Below are positions 35,387-40,136 of a stretch of 40,136 bases of DNA, piece after piece. This DNA is from Deltaproteobacteria bacterium (GTDB taxonomy: Bacteria; Desulfobacterota; Desulfobulbia; Desulfobulbales; Desulfurivibrionaceae). Location: assembly GCA_021811385.1 (NCBI GenBank), contig JAJZPC010000019.1:1-40136 (forward strand), given 5' to 3'. Every line of letters begins with the position of its first letter. The stretch's first letter is position 1. Both the position numbers and the translations under genes were made by a program. Below the pieces are notes generated by a model, which worked only from the letters and a program-made list of their open reading frames with translations, did not search any database and was not told the origin of the DNA.

Positions 35387-35442
35387 AATTACAATTTTTC
35401 GCTTTTGTATTGCTTGCCCTGCAACTCTCGCTAGCGCCGACT
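35387..35442 (+). pseudogene. Remnant of the 5' end of a second Slam-like exporter gene
   Basis: About 56 bp align by eye with 31360-31415, the start of the intact exporter gene, with a shared run TTGCCCTGCAACTCTC and near-identical flanks (roughly 80 percent or more identical). The translated trace LALQLSLAP equals part of the exporter signal peptide (IALQLSLAP). The homology stops before the TPR region, and the following sequence resembles the leader just upstream of the first FecR ATG (GAGGACCGTC versus GAGAATCGTC). This is the mark of a duplicated exporter-cargo unit that lost most of its exporter gene. Confidence 0.7.
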
Positions 35443-35511
35443 ATAATCGCTGGAGAGTGCCCCGCAACCGAACCCAATCACACCGTATGCTGTTACGCCA
35501 CGAGAATCGTC

Positions 35512-37611
35512 ATGCAAAAAAACACTTCCTTTACGACCATCGTTCTGCTCTGCCTGCTCTGCCTGGCCGCGTCATTTTCCGCCGCCAACGCCGAGCCACA
35601 ATCCGTGGCCACAGTTGTCGCTCTCCGAGGCACCGTTGTTGCCCAGAACAAGAGCGGCGCCAGTCGGAACTTGACTCTCAAGTGCCCGATTTTCCAAGAA
35701 GATGTGTTGAAAACCGGACCAAACGGCCAGCTGCAGATTATGTTCACCGATAGCACCATCATCAGCGTAGGCCGCGGCAGCGAGATGAAGATTGCCGAAT
35801 ACCGATGGCAGCCTGACCAGAAAGACGGCGCCCTCAAAACCCAGGTCAAGGAAGGCGCCTTCCGAGTCATGGGCGGAGCCATTGCCAAGGAGGCCCCACA
35901 AAACTTCAAAACTCAAACCCCCACCGCCACCATCGGTATCCGTGGCTCCATGTATACATTCTTGGCGACCAAGGACTCGCTTTCTGTTGTCTTCCAAGGG
36001 GGGAGGGGCATAGAGGTCTTTAACGAAATGGGCAAGGTGACTATCACCGCCCCAGGCTTCGGCACCCGTGTTGTGCTGAACGCCGCGCCCGCAAAACCGT
36101 CCAAATTCACGGAACAGGACATCAAAAACCTCAACAGCCAGCTCAATGGCAATGGCGGCAATGGCAAGCAACCGGCCGATGCCGAAAAGGGCGGCGAAAA
36201 ACAACAGCCTGCCGAGGGTGAACCAGAAGCAGGGACGGGACCGCAACCCGCCCCCGAACCAGCTCCGTCCCCGTTGCCGCCAGTTCCTATCCCACCAGTC
36301 CCTCTCCCACCAGTCCCGCCGGACCCCCGCGACCGAATTTGGGAATTCGTCGTCCCCCCTTCCCCTCCGAGCGATGGTATCTACGCTTTTAAAGGCGGCC
36401 TGGGCGGCACCTCGACGAAGACCGACGGCTCTACGGATACGTTTACAAACAGTCTCTACTTGGGAGTAAACTGGTATAACCACAAAATCTTCGGTGTTGC
36501 CGTTGATGATACAGTTGAGGGTGGCAAGCCAGCATTTTTCTATGGCTCGGTGAATGGTTCCACCGTTTCCAACATCAAAATCTTTGGTTCAGATGAGGGT
36601 GGATCTTACCCATACAACGACGACGCATTTATCAGCGGCAGCGGCTCCGGCCTCTTCTCAGGCAGTGCCTTTGATTTCTTCAGCTTCAACGCCACAGGGA
36701 ACTCCTATCTTACCAAGGGGACGCCCACACAAACCTTGCTGGATTCCTGGACTGTTTCCGGCGGCGGTCAACAGGTGGTTGGAGAAATGACACCGACTGC
36801 CCCCAAGGGGGTCTCGGAAATATGGAGTGGCTTTGTTGTGGCTGTGAGTGAAAACATGAACGACCGTCCCACCGGCCGCCACCTCATTTACAACACGAAC
36901 CCGAACAATTTTACCATGAACATCAACAAGGACGCTGGCACCATCCTCGGCACCCTGACCACCGACGTAAATGTCGGCGGGGGCTATAATATTTCCGGCA
37001 TGACCGTAGGTGGAGCCTCCGGCTCAGTATATCTCAACGACCAGCTCATGGCAGCGCTGTTGGGTAATGCCGCCGGCATCACAGTAAAAGAATATGGCAA
37101 CTATATGGTGGTCGATCCGAAAAACCAGCTCTCCACCTACTTTACCTGGGGCTACTGGGAGGTCGCTTACGAAGCATCTTCCCTCCAGCGCCAGATCCGC
37201 GTACCGGAGTCCATGTGGCTGGCGGGAAAACTCTCGACAAATTCGGTGATCAAGCCAGGGTTTGTCGGCACCTACAGCGGTAAGGCCTTCGGCACTATGA
37301 TCGATACGATCGATACCACCAAAATTTCCCAAGTGGATGGTTCCATGAATCTCACGGCCAACTTCTCCACTCCCAGCATCACCGGCAGCCTCAACCTTAT
37401 TACGGACGTCGCCAACAACACCACTACCACCCTTTCCATAAGTGGCGGAACCTTTTCGGCCGACGGCTCGACCAACCAATTCTCTGCCAGCCTCACTGGT
37501 GGCAGCATTAAAGGCGCCTTTTACGGAACCAATGCCGAGGCCGTGGGCGGTAACTTTTACAGCCTGACCGGCGGCAAACAGTACCTTGGTATCTTCGGCG
37601 GGAATCGCTAG
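35512..37611 (+). CDS. FecR-domain surface protein with TbpB-like C-terminal barrel, copy 2
   Basis: Protein of 699 residues, paralogue of the gene at 32747. The start is ATG at 35512 (MQKNTSFTTIVLL), matched to MKKNTSFTTIALL of copy 1; an in-frame start at 35410 would add 34 residues that are the exporter remnant and is rejected. Signal peptide ends NAE at about 29. The first 210 residues are roughly 85-90 percent identical to copy 1 by eye (FecR domain with TPTATIGIRGSMYTF). The linker is longer and Glu/Gln/Pro-rich. The C-domain is clearly more divergent, but keeps VGTYSGKAFGTM, GAFYGTNAEAVGGNF and the end GIFGGNR. It is 27 bp before the CHASE2 cyclase and probably co-transcribed. Confidence 0.77.
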   Translation: MQKNTSFTTIVLLCLLCLAASFSAANAEPQSVATVVALRGTVVAQNKSGASRNLTLKCPIFQEDVLKTGPNGQLQIMFTDSTIISVGRGSEMKIAEYRWQPDQKDGALKTQVKEGAFRVMGGAIAKEAPQNFKTQTPTATIGIRGSMYTFLATKDSLSVVFQGGRGIEVFNEMGKVTITAPGFGTRVVLNAAPAKPSKFTEQDIKNLNSQLNGNGGNGKQPADAEKGGEKQQPAEGEPEAGTGPQPAPEPAPSPLPPVPIPPVPLPPVPPDPRDRIWEFVVPPSPPSDGIYAFKGGLGGTSTKTDGSTDTFTNSLYLGVNWYNHKIFGVAVDDTVEGGKPAFFYGSVNGSTVSNIKIFGSDEGGSYPYNDDAFISGSGSGLFSGSAFDFFSFNATGNSYLTKGTPTQTLLDSWTVSGGGQQVVGEMTPTAPKGVSEIWSGFVVAVSENMNDRPTGRHLIYNTNPNNFTMNINKDAGTILGTLTTDVNVGGGYNISGMTVGGASGSVYLNDQLMAALLGNAAGITVKEYGNYMVVDPKNQLSTYFTWGYWEVAYEASSLQRQIRVPESMWLAGKLSTNSVIKPGFVGTYSGKAFGTMIDTIDTTKISQVDGSMNLTANFSTPSITGSLNLITDVANNTTTTLSISGGTFSADGSTNQFSASLTGGSIKGAFYGTNAEAVGGNFYSLTGGKQYLGIFGGNR

Positions 37612-37638
37612 CGCCACAGGAAACAACGCCACGAACCA

Positions 37639-39882
37639 ATGAACACACCACGACTCAAACCATTCTTCACCCTCTCGCCCTTCAAGGTCGGCTGCCTGGC
37701 TACCCTGGCAGCCGTCCTCCTTTTCGCTTCCTTTGGCCAGCAAAAACCAGCCCTTCTCGAAACCCTGGACAACCGGCTGACCGACACCATGTTCCGCTGG
37801 CGGGGCACGGTCAAGCCTTCCCAGCCCATCGTCATTGTCGATATCGACGAGAAAAGCCTGCGAACCGTCGGCCAATGGCCCTGGCCCCGCAACACCGTGG
37901 CCAGGATGATCCAAAACCTTGGCGCGGGCGGGGCAAAGGTGATCGGGCTTGATATCGTCTTTGCCGAAGCGGACCGCACCTCACCGAAAAACTTTATCGA
38001 CGAGTTGCAGCAGTTTCTCCCGGTACAGCTCCCGCCGGAAACAATGACGGAGCTGAAAGCGAAAGAAACCCTGGACCACGACCTCACCCTGGGCAAAGCC
38101 CTGGCTGCGACGCCCTCTGTTTTGGGGTATGTCTTCCAGACCCAAAACGACAACCTGAAAAATCAAACGGATATCCCCTTTCCCTCGGGCACCACCCGCC
38201 TTGCCCCGGCGGACATGCACTATGAGGAGATTTCCCTGCTTCGGGCCTACCGGGCCATTACCAACGTATTGGCCGTGGCCCAGGGCCAGAGCGAAGGTTT
38301 TTTCAACGTGTTCCCCGATGCCGCGGGCACGGTGCGCAAGGTGCCGCTTTTCATGATAATGGACGGGGTTCCCTATCCCTCCCTGGCCCTGGAGATGCTG
38401 CGCATCGGCTCCGAAACGCAGGAGATGACCATCCATATCTCCCGGCAGGGAAAAACCAACCTCCGGGACATCCTCGGGGTTGAGCTGGGGTCAACCTTTA
38501 TCCCCACCGATGAAAAAGGCCAGCTCAACGTCAATTTCCGGGGGCCGGGCCAGACCTACCCCTATCTTTCCGCAATGGACATCCTGGCCGGTAGAAATCT
38601 GGATCAGGTGCAAGGCAAGTATGTTCTCATCGGCACCTCTGCCGCAGGTCTTCTCGATCTCCGGGCCACGCCCTTTTCCAACATCTATCCAGGCGTCGAG
38701 GTCCACGCCAACATCATCGACAACGTTTTAAGCAAGGATCCATTCACCCATGACATCTACACCGAAATCGGCATCACCTATGCCCTGCTTCTGATCGGCG
38801 GCCTGGGATTAAGCGCGCTCCTCGCCTATGCCAGCCCCCTGGCCGGAGGACTCGGCGGCCTGCTGCTCGTACTGGCCACCCTGGCCGGCAACTATTCTTT
38901 CTTTTTCAGCCACAACCAGCTCCTTGGCCTTTCCTATCCGTTGCTGACCTTTTTTGCCATTTTTCTCGTGGTCACCCTGTTCAACTACTTTTTCGAAGGC
39001 CAGAAAAAACGCTTCATCAGCTCGGCGTTCGGGCACTACGTCTCTCCCCAGATCGTGCATCAGCTCATGGAGCACCCGGAAAAACTCTCCCTGCAAGGGG
39101 AACAGAAAACCCTCACCGTGCTCTTCAGCGACATCAAGGGCTTCACCACCATCTCCGAAAAAATGACCTCCGAAGAGCTCGGCAGGTTCATGAATGAATA
39201 TCTCACGGCCATGAGCCATATCGTTTTGGAATACAAGGGAACCGTTGACAAGTTCATCGGCGACGCGGTCATGGCTATCTGGGGTGCGCCTCTTGATGAT
39301 GCTGACCACGCCGCCAACTGTGTGCGGGCCGCGTTCAGGATGATGGCCAAACTCAAAATCCTCCAGGATGATTGGCAAAAACGCGATTTGCCGGAAGTAC
39401 ATATCCGCATCGGCATCAACACCGGGATCATGAGCGTGGGCAACTTTGGCAGCGACCAGCGCTTTGATTACACGGTCATGGGCGACAACGTCAATCTGGC
39501 CTCCCGGCTGGAAGGCGCCAACAAAGCCTACAACACCGGCATCATCATCTCGGAGTACACCAAAGGTGCGTTGGGAGAAGGATTCTACTGTCGGCTCCTT
39601 GACATGGTCCGGGTCAAGGGCAAGGAAATGCCGGTACGGATATACGAACCCCTCTGCGAAGGCGAGCCGGAGCCGGAACTGAAAAAAGAAACGGAAACCT
39701 TTGCCAAGGCCCTAAGCCATTATGCGAACCGGGAGTTTCAGGAGGCGGCGGAAATCATCCTCTCCCTCAACAAGGCAAAACCCATGATGCTTTACGACCT
39801 CTACCTGGAGCGGATCGCCCATTATCAAAAAAATCCTCCGCCCCCAGACTGGGACGGCTCTTTTACCTTTACCACTAAATAA
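37639..39882 (+). CDS. CHASE2-domain class III adenylate/guanylate cyclase
   Basis: Membrane cyclase of 747 residues. N-terminal helix (about 14-32), periplasmic CHASE2 sensor domain (about 35-350; IVDIDEKSLRTVGQWPWPR and AKVIGLDIVFAEADR are its usual marks), three helices (about 370-455), and a cytoplasmic class III cyclase domain (about 480-680). Metal-binding aspartates D498 (FSDIKGFTT) and D542 (KFIGDAVMAIWGAP) are present, with K538 and the Asp of FDYTVMGDNVNLASRLE as the likely purine-recognition pair, which favours ATP over GTP. The product should be cAMP. It follows the second FecR gene by 27 bp, so a periplasmic FecR-side signal is a natural hypothesis. The final 60 residues are helical. 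Confidence 0.93.
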   Translation: MNTPRLKPFFTLSPFKVGCLATLAAVLLFASFGQQKPALLETLDNRLTDTMFRWRGTVKPSQPIVIVDIDEKSLRTVGQWPWPRNTVARMIQNLGAGGAKVIGLDIVFAEADRTSPKNFIDELQQFLPVQLPPETMTELKAKETLDHDLTLGKALAATPSVLGYVFQTQNDNLKNQTDIPFPSGTTRLAPADMHYEEISLLRAYRAITNVLAVAQGQSEGFFNVFPDAAGTVRKVPLFMIMDGVPYPSLALEMLRIGSETQEMTIHISRQGKTNLRDILGVELGSTFIPTDEKGQLNVNFRGPGQTYPYLSAMDILAGRNLDQVQGKYVLIGTSAAGLLDLRATPFSNIYPGVEVHANIIDNVLSKDPFTHDIYTEIGITYALLLIGGLGLSALLAYASPLAGGLGGLLLVLATLAGNYSFFFSHNQLLGLSYPLLTFFAIFLVVTLFNYFFEGQKKRFISSAFGHYVSPQIVHQLMEHPEKLSLQGEQKTLTVLFSDIKGFTTISEKMTSEELGRFMNEYLTAMSHIVLEYKGTVDKFIGDAVMAIWGAPLDDADHAANCVRAAFRMMAKLKILQDDWQKRDLPEVHIRIGINTGIMSVGNFGSDQRFDYTVMGDNVNLASRLEGANKAYNTGIIISEYTKGALGEGFYCRLLDMVRVKGKEMPVRIYEPLCEGEPEPELKKETETFAKALSHYANREFQEAAEIILSLNKAKPMMLYDLYLERIAHYQKNPPPPDWDGSFTFTTK

Positions 39883-39905
39883 CCGGCGGACTCGTAACAA
39901 CCACC

Positions 39906-39977
39906 CTTCGACAGGCTCAGGGCGAACGGAGGTTGTCTTGATGAATGGATATTCCGTTCGTGCCGAGCCTGTCGAAG
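39906..39977. repeat. REP-like long inverted repeat after the cyclase gene
   Basis: Twenty-five-base arms (39906-39930 and 39953-39977), differing at about three positions, start CTTCGACAGGCTC and end GAGCCTGTCGAAG, with a 22-base loop. This class of inverted repeat is common in proteobacterial intergenic DNA. It could fold as a transcript end but lacks a T run. Confidence 0.75.
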
Positions 39978-40002
39978 CACCTGTTTAAAGTAAATCCAGG
40001 GT

Positions 40003-40136
40003 TGTTAAGTGTTGAGTGCCACGACATCGTAGACACATTTTAGTGCCATGACATCGTGGACACTCATTGTTTTCAACGAAGTTTGTAATCGAATTCATCA
40101 ACCTGGGTTTTTCCCAGAAAGAGTTTCAATTTCTGC
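40003..40136. mobile_element. Probable end of an insertion sequence, cut by the window edge
   Basis: Two direct repeats of 22 bp (40015-40036 and 40042-40063), differing at two positions and starting AGTGCC, end GACAC, follow a TGTTAAGTG that may be the element tip. Multiple short repeats inside a TG-type end resemble IS21-like ends, but the family is a guess. On the minus strand the last 64 bp read as the C-terminal tail of a protein ending QVDEFDYKLR (stop at 40073-40075), which could be its transposase or helper. Confidence 0.4.
40073..40136 (-). CDS. C-terminal fragment of a protein, possibly a transposase
   Basis: Only about 20 codons are inside the window: QKLKLFLGKTQVDEFDYKLR then a stop at 40073. 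The position just inside the repeat-bearing element end suggests a transposase or IS helper, but the fragment is too short to identify. Confidence 0.3.
   Translation of the reverse strand, partial: QKLKLFLGKTQVDEFDYKLR

Larger units (their letters stand above)
34796..35511. other. 716-bp repeat-rich gap between the two FecR genes
   Basis: No intact gene. Contents in order: a terminator (34835-34874); an AT-rich stretch; hairpins with CCACCGG/CCGGTGG (35094-35112); a GCCGCC/GGCGGC hairpin near 35153-35168; a MITE-like inverted element (35181-35286); a CCCCCGG/CCGGGGG hairpin (35355-35373); and a degraded 5' fragment of an exporter gene (35387-35442) joined to the leader of the second FecR gene. 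Confidence 0.7.

Overview
The window reads as chromosomal DNA of a GC-rich Gram-negative bacterium. My best guess is a deltaproteobacterium (Desulfobacterota, perhaps Desulfobulbales). The grounds are outer-membrane and Lol-type genes, a PAS domain with a cysteine cluster in a hybrid kinase, HDOD and CHASE2 signalling proteins, and the general codon style. No tRNA, rRNA, CRISPR array or prophage is visible. Lineage is an inference, not a marker-gene result.

Positions 1-13.3 kb hold unlinked or loosely linked genes: the 5' part of an HrpA-type RNA helicase (minus strand), a divergent actin/MreB-fold ATPase, an orphan multi-PAS hybrid histidine kinase, a very long pentapeptide-repeat protein with N-terminal zinc ribbons (minus strand), a divergent class A penicillin-binding protein, a SEC-C protein, a TauE/SafE-type permease and an FmdB-type zinc ribbon. 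Positions 13.4-22.8 kb form one long minus-strand cluster, in transcription order: TatD nuclease, YggS, U32 peptidase, LolA-like periplasmic protein, two FtsX/MacB-type permeases, a LolD-like ATPase and an outer-membrane protein. Several of its junctions are GTGA overlaps. A palindromic repeat element sits between the second permease and the ATPase.

Positions 22.9-25.3 kb are a short plus-strand operon (nitroreductase, lipoprotein, coaBC) behind a good sigma70-like promoter. Positions 25.3-31.1 kb carry, on the minus strand, a coiled-coil CxxC protein overlapped by an HDOD protein, a LysM protein, the copper ATPase CopA and a DUF493 protein. A small CopZ-like metallochaperone diverges from copA.

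The most interesting part is 31.3-39.9 kb (plus strand). A TPR plus beta-barrel protein resembling Slam outer-membrane exporters is followed by two tandem paralogues. Each paralogue has a signal peptide, a FecR domain, a proline-rich linker and a C-terminal domain that looks like the TbpB-type beta-barrel of Slam cargo. A CHASE2-adenylate cyclase follows 27 bp after the second. The gap between the paralogues contains a remnant of the 5' end of a second exporter gene, so the exporter-cargo pair was apparently duplicated and one exporter then lost. I propose an exporter, surface-protein and cyclic-nucleotide signalling locus. The domain calls are from sequence; the joint function is inference. 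The window ends in a REP-like inverted repeat and what looks like one end of an insertion sequence.
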